Assembly (NCBI RefSeq): GCF_021155765.1
Contig: NC_060115.1
Span: 2,976,001 to 3,040,000 of the forward strand
DNA: 64,000 bases
Reading direction: 5' to 3'
Source of the DNA: Diprion similis
Taxonomy: Eukaryota; Arthropoda; Insecta; Hymenoptera; Diprionidae
This document shows positions 11,649 through 23,600 of this stretch, piece after piece. A model generated the notes under the pieces. That model had not been told where the DNA came from. It worked only from the letters and a program-made list of their open reading frames with translations, and did no database searches. Each line of letters starts with the position of its first letter. Position 1 is the first letter of the stretch. The position numbers and the translations under genes are program-made.

Positions 11649-14600
11649 TTATAGTTCATTGTGATTTTTGCATAATTTGTGCAATAGTCCAACTATGTGG
11701 AATTCCAAATGTTTAACAAAGTATTCCATAAAATATACTGTAGCTGCCCCGATAGCTCCGAATAACAGTAAAAACAATGCCGGTAAAAATTCACCAACTG
11801 AAATTTGAACTGGTTTCAAACTGTGGCTTGCAGGACAGCGTGGCCGACTGTACTGCCATAAATGTTTCAGCCTCTCTCCCATTCCGTGTTCAATAATTTG
11901 ACGTAGTCTGTAAAAGATGTTCACAGTTTGAGTTATTGAACCAATAAATTTTTGTAATTTTTATCTGTACCTCTTGTTTTCGAGTATCCACACCATAAGG
12001 ACCATAGGACATTTTATACAGGCCCATGTATAAGCGATAGCTCATCAGTATTGCAACTGGTGCTAAGACCATTGTACAAGAGCGGTCATGAGAATGAGTT
12101 GAATATTCAAACATTGTCATTTTGAGCAGAAATTAGATTAGCTGTAAATAAGATCATACTTTTCCTTTGCTTAACACTCATGGTACACATACTCGAAAAC
12201 ACAGAGTATATTCCAAAATTGCTTTTGTTAAACATTGCTGCATGTACAGACCCATAGGTGACCATTTTTTTGAACGGGGAATGTTTACTGGTAACAGTAC
12301 CAAGATGCGGGGCAGGAAATAATGTAATTTGAACCAGATCACAAATTTCGTCTTCAGTAAATTCATCCTAGAAGTAATTATTAGATAAAATCAAATTAGA
12401 CAGTAGATAATTAGTTATTACATACATATATGCATCGTTGTTATATGTTATGATATACTGAGCTGGTCTCTTACCGTTATAAATTTATACGCAGAATCAA
12501 TATCCGTGTGATAAGCAAAATTGCCCTTTTGCACTCTGCGGAGCCCTTCGGTTACATTAAAGTAGGCGGCATGTTTTCGACCTTGTCCAGGTGCAATTTT
12601 ACGCCTGTGAAGTTCCAGGGCAATCAGATCTGTTGTCGTCTGCCAAGAAATAGTTGCATTTTTATTATCCGATGGATGGTATGCAAGTAAATGAGAATTT
12701 CCTTACCGCAAAATGGTTGCGAGTGTAGGCGATGTCTTCAATCCCTACCGGCATATCACTATCTAATAGATCTTGCAGTGTTTTAATGTATCGTGGCGGT
12801 TCAGCTAATAAAGAACCAACAATACTTGCTGAATAATACTGGTAGAGTAAGAGAGTCCACAAAAATAATGAGAGGAATACTAAACGCCCAGAGTAAAGCT
12901 GAGGACCGTCCGATAAGCCTAGATTATAAAGTCAGACTTATTTTCATCTCATCTTCAACAACTTTGATGAATAAACTGGACACAAGCTGTGTATTGGTCA
13001 ACTACGATAAATTTATCTTTACCCTGTTGGCATACAGCAGCCACTGTAATCAAAGCTGTTTCAGATCCTGGATACGAGTGGAGAGTGTTAAGCGGTGGGT
13101 TATCTCGAAAATGGATTTCAACGTTTGCTGTAAGCCAGAGTAGAATCCAACTTAGTACGGCTATGATGATAGTAAAATACCAGACCTCTTCCCTAAATGG
13201 CTTTAAAAATCCATTGCGAACTGAACGCTTTTTCGGATGGCGAAGTATGAAACAGGCTCTGTAAGGAATAAAAATTATACTAAGGTGTGATACACGTTTA
13301 ATTATGCGGTAATTGTTAGTCTGTACAACTTTGCCATGTATGTTTGTACTGTAAACTCCGACACTTCAATACGTTCTTTTTTGAACATTAACGGACTTCC
13401 TCCAATGTCAGCAATTCCGGCAATCAGATCTCCCATCATACCATTATACGTTCCGTTTATCAAGTAGCCCCAGCTATCAGTGAGCTTCAAGTGAATTCTA
13501 TTTATGTATAAAAACAACGTCGTATTTTTAAAAGTTGTGCATGTAAAAAAAACGACAATTACGTTAAAATCTTTGTGTGAATCTTGTCAATGATTCAAAC
13601 AGTTAAAAGTACTTACGTGAAATTGTAGTAATCTCGTAAATTTCTAATCAAAGCGTAGTTATAGCGATGCATTGTGTCAAGGTGTCGATTAATTGGATTT
13701 GTCATGTAAGTTTCGAAATCTGGAGTTGGCTCATGTAGAAGCTGAGGGTAAAAAAATTCCGATCAACTGGGCGTCATACAAACAAGCAAGGCTGACACAA
13801 GAATTGAAAAATGCGGAGATACTGAAAATAGGTTTTTTTTTTTAAATTATTCAAGACACGAACAGCAAGTGACACATTAATACTGAGGCCCTTCAAGTTT
13901 GCACGCCGTTGATACTTGTACTGAGTAAGCGTAATGTCCAGACCACTGTACTGATTCCATTTTCCCATGTATGTTACATTTAATATTCCACCGTGTCTGT
14001 AACTTGGGTTATAGACATCATACAAGATGTAATTCAATTCATTTTTTACAGCCACCGTCATTTCAGTATCTATGGTCAGTTGCAGGTCTTGGAGTGTTGT
14101 GGTAGGAGGTGTTTCTAGTTTCGTCACCAATAACCAGTGATAACTCTGATTATATGAAAGTTGCTGTTTTGAAAACTGGCAAATATTGACTAATTAGTAT
14201 TCAGAGGTATAAAAGTGCATTTCAAGTGTAAATATGTAAGATAATTTAAAAGAGATTTGTAATTCAAGCTCACTTCTGCTAAAACAGAGTCGCTGTACGG
14301 GCAGTCCAAGTTGAGCACTATACCAAGAGCGTAATAATTAACAGTCAACAATCTTCTCATGTCCAAAGCATTGGATGGTATGGGAATGTACGAAAGTTTC
14401 AACTTAGATACCGTGGAGTGGTGATAAAAATCTACTTGCTCTGTTAATCAATGCAACCACGGTAAAATTAGTTATAATATCGTTCTTTCCTTACCTAAGA
14501 AAAAATCTGTCTATAACCCATACCGGTTCCCCATTTGAATTTTCATTATCATATTATCTTCAAATTTAAGACAATTAATTTCCATATTGGGATTTTATTA

Positions 14601-14936
14601 TACCTATAATAAGAAATACCAATATTGGTACCTATTTCATACAGAGGAGTTCCATAGGAAATAAATTAACATTGCAAACACGTTTCTCGAATTCCTACAT
14701 TATAGTATTAAAATCCAATTATAAAGATTCATTTTATGAACAAGTCCTATTCAGAATAATCCGACAAAGAAGAAATACTAATTAGTCTTACGATGATCAT
14801 CCCAACAAGCGAAAACAGTGACCTGACGTATGAATTTTCTTTCGAAAAAGTCAATTGTGAGCTTTTGAATCTCGTAATTGTTGGAGTGTACACCAACCAA
14901 GATAGTAATGAAGAAAATTAGATATATAGAGCTCAT
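11649..14936 (-). CDS. Ionotropic receptor, Ir75 family, ten exons
   Basis: Variant ionotropic glutamate receptor; Ir75 members are ligand-gated cation channels for acids and related odours in sensory dendrites. Minus-strand exons: 14936-14792, 14440-14274, 14175 to about 13864, 13741-13617, 13497-13327, 13258-13023, 12918-12707, 12639-12475, 12367-12252, 11907-11649; about 635 residues. Features: signal peptide (MSSIYLIFFITILVG), TVFACWDDH, a first ligand-binding lobe with YKYQRRANLKGLSI and GMMGDLIAGIADIG, then FILRHPKKR and M1 (VWYFTIIIAVLSWILLWL), pore loop (ETALITVAAVCQQG), M2 (FLSLFLWTLLLYQYYSASIV, the SYTANLAA counterpart), a second lobe, and M3 (FLPALFLLLFGAIGAATVYF) near the C-terminus. 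The RRANLKGL and CW motifs favour Ir75. The donor of exon 3 is uncertain (13864 or 13858, both in phase, both weak), and exon 9 uses a non-ideal GTCTGT donor. The exact member cannot be told. Confidence 0.88.
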
Positions 14937-15901
14937 TTGGTTAATATTCGCGTGATCTCTGCTGCTAAGTATTTAACGAATCTTTACTCTACAAACGAAT
15001 TTCTGAATCTAACGTCTTAAATATCAAACACCCGCGGTTTTATATCATACTGGCAGCGAGTTCACTCACTCATTATGAGATAAGTATTAAAGCTCGTCCC
15101 ACTTCCTTGTCACCATGAATCTTTCACAATTCGATAAGTTCGCGTGTACGTACATAGCGAACACATCATTTCATTCCTGAACATAGCATAATTGAGGGTT
15201 CAACATATGTCAACAAGGAGTGAAACTTTTCAAGTATTCGTGCATCCTATCATCTTGTAAAATATGGGGTTCTCTGGGCTGCAATTTTTCCTGCCGAAGA
15301 AATATCCTACCTACTCAATAATTCATCGATACCCTCCAGCCAATGTAATGAGCACCTTGCTCACCGCGGACGATGAGCTTTCAGCGGGTATGATAATCAT
15401 TTCGCGTTTGTCAATGTAAATCTTCGGGATAATAATATCAGTAAAATACTAAAATATCTACGCTCATTCCTGTGCAAAATGTTGAAAAATACACAGTGAT
15501 TATTGAAAAATGTTATTCAGAGCTTTGATCATTCGCCTTATCACAGGCAACCCAACTGGCTTTTCTGTGTGTTTAGTTGCCTTCGCATCGCATGATCACC
15601 ACCATCCCTGCATGCTATGGCAATTCTGCATTCTGATTGGTTGGCTCAGGTTAGATTAGGTTGGTCAACCAATCAGAATGCTTGGTGGTGGGAAATGCTG
15701 CTACTGCTGCTACGATTTGCGCTCATGAAATTCCAGCCAAATTGCAGCTACAGTTTACTTCCGAGTCAGCCAGCGGCTGCACGTGTGGATCTGCGTGGTT
15801 GATCAACTTAACCTCAAAGTTCTATTTGAATTTAGAAATTGTGATACGTTACGTATTAAATTCTACAATATAACTTTATTCTGTCAATAAGCTTTATAAA
15901 A
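14937..15901. promoter_or_regulatory. Divergent promoter interval of Ir75-like receptor and NAT10
   Basis: 965 bp between start codons on opposite strands. The right half is less AT-rich and holds the inverted CCAAT pair at 15628-15681. The open frames at 15617-15873 overlap that palindrome and look spurious. No other element is clear. Confidence 0.4.
15628..15681. promoter_or_regulatory. Perfect 16-bp inverted repeat carrying two opposed CCAAT boxes
   Basis: GCATTCTGATTGGTTG (15628-15643) and CAACCAATCAGAATGC (15666-15681) are exact reverse complements, 22 bp apart. Each arm contains AACCAATCAG, a full match to the NF-Y consensus RRCCAATSRG, in opposite orientations. The element lies about 220 bp before the NAT10 start codon, a usual place for CCAAT boxes. 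Function is inferred; a small transposon end is possible. Confidence 0.5.
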
Positions 15902-18900
15902 ATGGTGCGAAAGAAGATAGATAACAGGATTCGCATCTTAATTGAGAATGGAGTCAAGTCGGGTCACAGAACAATGTTCGTTGTTGTCGGTGATAAAGCA
16001 CGTGATCAGGTAAGCACTGTCACTATGTAACAGAATTTAAAATCTAATAACAGTCAAGTTTTTACCAAAAATTGACGTTTTAATACATCTTGGCGTCACT
16101 AATACAAACTTCTTGAATTCATCCATATTGATTAGGTGGTCATACTACATCATATGCTGTCAAAGTCAGTGATTAAAGCACGACCCTCTGTGCTGTGGTG
16201 CTATAAAAAAGAACTGGGTTTCAGCAGCCACCGTAAGAAGCGCATGAAGTCGTTACAACAAAAGATAAAATCTGGGAAACTGAACGTCAATGAGGATGAT
16301 CCTTTTGAATTATTTGTCGTTTCAACCGACATCCGCTACTGCTATTATTCCGAGACACATAAGATTTTGGGAAACACATTTGGCATGTGTGTTCTCCAGG
16401 TAAGTTTAATTATAATCATGATTAATTACTGCTCTTGCTCAAAGTGAATCTTGATCTTATTAAAAACAGCCCCATATATTTCTTTGAACTTAATATAAGT
16501 GGCTTAAATGCATTTCAGGATTTTGAAGCATTAACACCAAATCTCTTGGCTCGTACAATTGAAACCGTGGAGGGAGGTGGAATAATTGTTTTACTTCTAC
16601 AATCTTTGAATTCCCTGAAACAGTTATATACAATGACTATGGATGTTCATCAACGTTTTCGCACCGAAGCTCACCAGGTGAAATTCAAAAACCATTCTGA
16701 CACTTTATTCCCACAACTGGCAATGTGCTTCATAATTATCGTAAAACGTATTTCAGGATGTGGTGTGCAGATTCAACGAAAGATTTCTACTTTCTCTTGC
16801 ATCTTGCAACCGCTGTCTTGTTGTCGATGATCAGCTAAGAGTGCTTCCGATATCTTCACAAAATTTGAAAATTGAAGCAGTAGAAAAGGCCGGCGAATCC
16901 GAAGAGCAAAGTGAACTAGACATATTGAAAGATAGCCTTCGAGACACTCAGCCTGTCTCTGCACTTGTTAATTGCTGCAAGACTGTTGACCAGGTAAAAA
17001 TAGTGTAATTATAATATCTAAAAATTTTCACTGGAGATGGGGAATTTTTATATACCGATCTCACTCTTAATAATTTTTATATTAAATTAAAAGGAAATAT
17101 TTGGTAAAAAAAGTTCCGCAAGCTTTTTTTTCAATTCATAGCTGCTACTCAATCATGTTAGGAACAAAGTAACATAAAATTTCTTTGTAGGCTAAGGCTC
17201 TGCTCACATTTATCGAAACAATATCTGAAAAGACACTTCGATCTACCGTTTCTCTAACCGCTGCCAGAGGACGTGGAAAATCTGCAACAATGGGTCTTGC
17301 TGTTGCTGCAGCTGTTGCATTCGGCTACTCTAACATATATGTTTCTAGCCCCAGCCCAGAAAATTTGAATACATTCTTTGACTTTGTTTTTAAAGGCAAG
17401 TATCCAATACCACCTCAATCAAATAGATATTGGTTAATTGATTATTGAACAGTAAACTTTTACATGCTTGAGTGGATATTTACAGGATTTGACGCTTTGG
17501 CGTATCAAGAACATTTAGACTATGGACTTGTACAGTCAACTAATCCAGAATTCAATAAAGCAACTGTTCGGGTAAACATTTTCAGAGACCATCGACAAAC
17601 CATTCAGGTATGGCTACTTTGTCTGAAATTACTTAATATAGGATAATTCATAGCACATACTTACTTTAACAATATCAATTGATGGTTTCAGTATATTTAT
17701 CCTACCGATGTACAGAAACTAAGTCAAGCAGAGTTGCTTGTAATTGATGAAGCAGCAGCAATACCGTTGCCTTATGTCAAGGCCATGCTAGGGCCTTACC
17801 TGGTATTTCTCGCTTCCACAATAAATGGGTAAATTGGATAATCTAACTTATAAACCGTTCGACATAATTCAAGGATCTAGTAAAACACATAATATGCACA
17901 TTGACAGGTACGAAGGTACAGGACGGTCGTTATCCTTGAAACTGTTACAACAATTGAGAAGCCAAACGACAGGATCGAACAAACATGACAAGAGTTCCCA
18001 GTCTAGTAAAGATAATCAGACGGTTGGGAGGCAGTTGCATGAACTTACACTTGAAGAATCTATCAGATACAAGTCTGGTGATTCTGTGGAGCAGTGGCTC
18101 ACTGAACTACTTTGTCTTGATGCAATGACGCAAGCTCCTATTCTTTCTGGCTGCCCACCTCCCGATACTTGTCAATTGTATTACATCAACAGGTATTCCT
18201 TATTTGATCTCTAGATCTTCATTAAACAAGGCAGAATTTAATCACTAAAAAAATTTACATTTCATCATGAACATATTTCGTCATTCAGGGATACTTTATT
18301 CTGCTACCACAAAGCTTCAGAAATGTTTTTACAAAGGTTGGTTGCGTTGTACGTCGCTTCACATTATAAAGTAAGTATATGGCTATGTGATACATTATGT
18401 CGTATTGCATGACTCGCCAGTATTATATGCATATCTATAGACAAATACATATACCTTTGATTATTACCTTTTTTACAAGGGCATAATTACATAACAACAC
18501 CTTGCAGAATAGCCCAAATGATCTGCAAATGATGTCAGATGCTCCAGCACACCATTTGTTTTGCCTGTTAGGACCTGTTGACCCAAACAAAAACGCATTG
18601 CCTGAAATATTAGTAGTAATTCAGGTTTGTATCCATTGTCTTATCCAGTATACATGATGCCTGTATACAATTTCTAACATCAATCTCTTCCTGCAGTTAT
18701 GCTTAGAAGGTCAAGTCAGCAAATCTACAGTTGCAGATGGACTTGGAAGAGGACGTAGAGCTGCTGGTGATCTTATTCCGTGGACTATTGCTCAGCAGTA
18801 TCAAGATCAGGATTTTCCTACACTTGCAGGGGCGCGAATCGTCCGAATTGCAACACACCCTGATTATCAGGCGGTAGGACGATTATACATTCCTTCTTTT

Positions 18901-20552
18901 TCTTTTCAGAAACAGTGACTAGATAATTTAATTCCTGTTTCAGATGGGATATGGCACCCGAGCATTACAACTTTTGAAACAATATTATGAAATGAAAATA
19001 CCAAATATTGATGAAAAGGTCGAAGAACCAATTACAGAAATCTCACATGTCCAGGATGATGAAGTATCTTTACTCAAAGAAACTGTCGGTACGTTCTTCC
19101 ACATTCAATACCTACATAGTCATACACTTGTTGATTGATTAATTAATATTTCTTAGAACCTCGCAACTCGTTGCCGCCTTTGCTGTTGAAATTGAGTGAG
19201 AGACGCCCTGAGCCTCTGGATTACATCGGAGTATCGTTTGGCCTCACTGAACCACTTCTTAAATTCTGGAAGAGAGCCAATTTTGTTCCCGTTTACTTAC
19301 GGTATGCATTCATTCAAATAGTGAACGTACTCGAGGATTTTAATTACTAATTCTTCTTTACTTATAATTTAGGCAAACAACAAACGACTTGACTGGAGAG
19401 CATTCTTGTATTTTGTTATGCAAACTGGGAACTGATCAGGAAGAAACCAGTAATTGGCTGGAAGCATATTCTAAGGATTTTCGTCGTCGATTTATAACAC
19501 TTCTCTCATTCTCGTTCAGCTCATTCTCCCCGCATCTTGCACTTAGTGTTCTCATAAATAAGACTATTCAAGTTTCTCCAATGAGTGAGTATTTGCATAT
19601 CTCTGATTGAACGCTGAACTTTCGAGCTGTGTCATAAAGTATTTTTGATTGATAATCTCATGTTTTGCTTTAGGCCTAGAAAAGGATACATTGGACATGT
19701 ATTTCACAACATACGATGTGAAGCGCCTAGAAATGTACAGTAATAATATGGCTGATTATCATCTAGTCATGGATTTGTTACCATCTCTAGCCAGACTCTA
19801 TTTTCTCCACTTGATGGGTGATGTTCATTTCTCACCAGTTCAGTCTGTAAGTATTGCAGCGTTATATATTTGTATCTATTATAATCTGAATTATGTCAAA
19901 CAGACAGTTTTATACGGCTTGTTGATCTTCAATTACAGGCAATTCTACTCGGTTTAGGCTTGCAGCATAAAACCGTTGACAAATTGGTAGAAGAGTTGGG
20001 CCTTCCTTCCTCTCAGCTCTTGGGTTTGTTCAACCGTGTCATCCGTAGATCGGTGCAGTACTTGAATAGTGTGGTGGAAAACTTTATTGAAAATAAAATG
20101 ATGAATAAAATAACAACTAATACTGGAGTAAATATGAACCCTATTGGTGGCAAGAGTATGCACGATGAACTTGAAGATGCAGCTAAGGTTTGGATTTTAT
20201 GTTATTAATTTCATGGTACTTGATATACGGTTTTACAATTTTTTTGCTACTCCCGTTTTCCGTCACAGATTTCCTAATAACTCTAGACATTTCACGATAG
20301 CGGTACACGATTTTTTCCTTGCAGGAACTGAAGATTAAACAAAAAGCTGAACTAGACAGGTTGAAAAGAGAGAACTTAAGTCAGTACGCTATAAAAGGTT
20401 CAGAAACAGATTGGGAAAGTGCTCTCTCTGGAAAAAGTGGCAATGCGAGTCTTATTTCTGTTAAAAGTATAGACAAAAGAATAGCTGATGATGATCCCAA
20501 GGATTTTCCGAAGGGTGGGCAGAAGAAAAAGAAGAAGCGCTTCTCTAAGTAA
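15902..20552 (+). CDS. NAT10: RNA cytidine acetyltransferase NAT10 (Kre33 type), 17 exons
   Basis: Makes N4-acetylcytidine in 18S rRNA and tRNA using ATP and acetyl-CoA; nucleolar, needed for small-subunit biogenesis. Exons: 15902-16009, 16136-16399, 16519-16677, 16757-16993, 17191-17395, 17486-17607, 17692-17828, 17908-18192, 18289-18370, 18508-18624, 18697-18873, 18944-19088, 19157-19301, 19373-19584, 19674-19846, 19939-20187, 20325-20552; 1014 residues (human about 1025). Landmarks: N-terminal TmcA-like domain (RPSVLWCYKKELGF), P-loop in TAARGRGKSATMGLA, helicase-like VIDEAAAIPLP and STINGYEGTGRSLSLKL, GNAT acetyl-CoA site (RIVRIATHPDYQAMGYGTRAL), SFGLTEPLLKFWKR, tRNA-binding C-terminal domain, and a lysine-rich tail (GGQKKKKKRFSK) typical of nucleolar targeting. 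Intron 5 starts with GC (AAAG then GCAAGT at 17396), a rare donor class. The start MVRKKIDNRIR fits the family. Its 3' end converges closely on NUFIP1. Confidence 0.97.
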
Positions 20553-20694
20553 TACTTTTCGAATTGCTTTAAGAAGTTACAGATGTGCAGTACATGTATA
20601 TTGACGAACATAAAAGTACTCCTTCAATCTTTTTCAAATTCTTTATTGCGCCAATACTTATTAACAATATCATAACGAAGACAGCACAATGTAA
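20553..20694. terminator. Tight tail-to-tail 3' ends of NAT10 and NUFIP1
   Basis: Only 142 bp separate the two stop codons. TTTATT at 20642-20647 reads AATAAA on the minus strand, 48 bp past the NUFIP1 stop, a good poly(A) signal. NAT10 has no exact AATAAA before the NUFIP1 stop (CATAAAAG at about 20610 is the nearest variant), so its 3'UTR may overlap the NUFIP1 mRNA. Confidence 0.55.
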
Positions 20695-23600
20695 TCACTC
20701 AAAATAATTGTTATCAACAATGTACTTTATACATTGGCAAATCAAGTTTCTTTCATGCTGTATTGATCGGGACAAAAGCTTGTTGAGTAATCGATTTTTG
20801 TTTGTTTTACGTATCCCTTCTGCGGTGTGATTTTTGTGTTGATGAAACCTTTGATTGTTTCGGTCGTTTTTATATTTGTTATCGTTTCGCTTCGTGTTTT
20901 CAAAATGTTCAGACCTATGTCTGCTGTCTTTATTTCTCGTTCTAGCGTTATTGTTAATGTGACAGCCATCTGGATTCGTTAAGGCCGGAACACTTACAGG
21001 AATGTCAGTATCTACTTTTATTTTTTTAAACGGAACTTCTTCAGGTCTGTCATCTGTAGGACCAAAATAGCTACTATGAGAACAATGGCAATATAACGAT
21101 AGGTAAAACAATTGTAAAAATTTCGTAAAAATTCTAAAATTATCTCATAAGACGAAATATCAACATTACAGTATGTTGTGTTATGCAAAATTACCTTTGT
21201 CGGAATCTGTACCGTAATCTGCTACCAGACTCAACGAAAAAGTTTTATTTGCCTCAAGGTTCATGGTTAGATCCACTTCATCAGTTTCAGAAATGTGCCC
21301 CGTACTTCTTATGCCCACTTCATTATCTGAATCCTCAATGAGAGAATACTCTTCATCACTCGCCGATTGCCGTAAGTGCACTTAAATGTTAAGATTTAAA
21401 GTATGATTATAATTCAGTCTACGATTTTCCGAAATTGAAATTATGCAGCAAATTTCCCTGGAAAACTTTACTATCTGCATGAAAACTATGACTTACAAGT
21501 GCCTGGAAACATTTGCAAGCCACTATAAAGCTGTGATTCCAAAGCCTTTGCAGGTACAGGTAAGGCACGTGTTCGTCTACGAGTTTTGCGTCTTGTAACT
21601 TTTTTTGTTTCATTCTTATTCATATTCAATTCTGTTATTGATTTCTTCTCCCTAATTACTTCGTACCGCTTTTGTTTCTCCAACGCTTCGGCTGCTTGAT
21701 GTTTTATGTTAGCTTTTGTTGGGTATCGCCTGAAATCATAATTATATTCGTAAAACTTGATGGCATCAAGATTAAGAAATTATGTACCGTTCAATACTTG
21801 AACAATAAATATTCGATGTAGCTACCGTTTGCGTTCTGCTATCCAGTTTTGGATATCTTCTGGCGTTGATAGATTCTTCATTCTATGATAAAGGCCCGTA
21901 GTGTGTTGCATGCTGATGTGTTTGTCAACTAGCTTTGGATGCGCTGAAAAGACGCAACCATCTATTCCACAAACTCGATGTTCCCCCATATGCCGAGCAA
22001 GGGATTCCTCTGACGGGAACTCCCTGTCACATACCTCACAGTAATGTTCGTGTTCTTCTTCTGAGCTCTGATAATTTTCATCTCTTTCATCATAAGCAGA
22101 TGTGTCAGCTGAGTAGAGGGTTGCCTAAAATTTACAACTTGAAAAAATTATTCTCATCTAGTAAATCTTCAGGCAAATTAAAGTGCACTTAGAGTATAGT
22201 ACTGATAGAATCCCCAGAGATGTGAAATCGCCTTAAAGTAAACAGGCTCAAATAACTTCTTGTTGATTGTAACGGAAGTGACTCGTTTATGAGAGAATGA
22301 AAAGATCTAACAGTTCTGCAATCGCACTAAGTTTCACTAAAGATTTCTAGGCGCTTCATAGGTACAGTTATCTACATGAGCTTTCAGTGATTGAAAAAGC
22401 ATACCCAAAGGTGTTTTATGAACAGTAATGAGTATGTTAGTATTGCTTCATCGAATAATTCATTTTTCTTTATTTATATAGGACTGTGTTCATTGCTTCA
22501 AAGTAAAAATTTGTGTTCTTTATTTGAGCTCAGATAATTGTCTACAGTACGTATTAACTGTAACAATATGCTTACCATTGAATGACTCATTCAATTTTTT
22601 TATCAGGCAGACTCATATTATTTGATTCTGAATGATGTAAAACTTCATCAAAAAAGTTACGTATAATGCTCACAAGAGTAACACCAATAATTTGAGTGGT
22701 CGGTATACAGTAGTTACAGTAGTTACAATAGCAATTTCATATTTTTCCAGTAGTCGAAAAAAGGAATTACGAAAATAACTAATTGTTTGTCACACTTTTA
22801 AGGAATCAGTTTTTTTTTTTTTTTTTTTATCGAAAAGTACTTTACCTTCAGCACAGTAATGGTTATTATTCTTGCAGAGATCAGACATGCATAACTGATT
22901 CTTACTGTTGTATTAATAATGTTGAACAAAGTATGTTTTACAAGAAATTTGAAAAACTATTACATTAATGAAGTATTAGATCAGATCGGGTAAATTTACA
23001 ATATGCATTGATCAAGAAACTACGATATCTTTTGAAACCTCAGGATATTATAAGCAAAAGATTAGCTACTAGATATTACACTGTGGTAAATTAAATATTT
23101 GATTATTCAGAGACGGAATGCTCCTACTTGGGTTATATGTATGTAAAAATTATCCAAGTTTTATAGTGTTTTCATACAATGGCAATGGTCATAAAAGTCA
23201 ATTGTTTCACTGAACAACAATAAGTGTACTACTTCTTAGATGCGCCAAAGAGAAACTTCTTGTGCAGCACTTTCAATTTGTGGATAATACAGAGTCAAAA
23301 GGAACAACATGATTACAAGTTATAGAAATATTTATTCTTACATTATAGTTTTTTTAATACAAATATCCTTTTGCTATTTATCATTTGCTTGAATAATATT
23401 GGCCAGTACAAACAGTGAATTCAAAACACTTTCCGACTCCAATTGATAAATTAAATACTACATCAAATAAAAACTACATGGAATAAATTTACATACATTA
23501 CAGTGCTAAAAGCTATCTAGAAATGATGACTGCAGGCAATTCACTTAATCTAGAGTAATACCCAAAAATCTAAATAATTAAATCACAAAAAAGAATCCCT

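Noticed and set aside
11971-12120. Possible duplicate of receptor exon 9 in the next intron (ends LYKMSYG, compare FKKMVTYG)
   Set aside because: No in-frame splice acceptor, a TAA just upstream and no matching donor; the similarity is short and probably chance.
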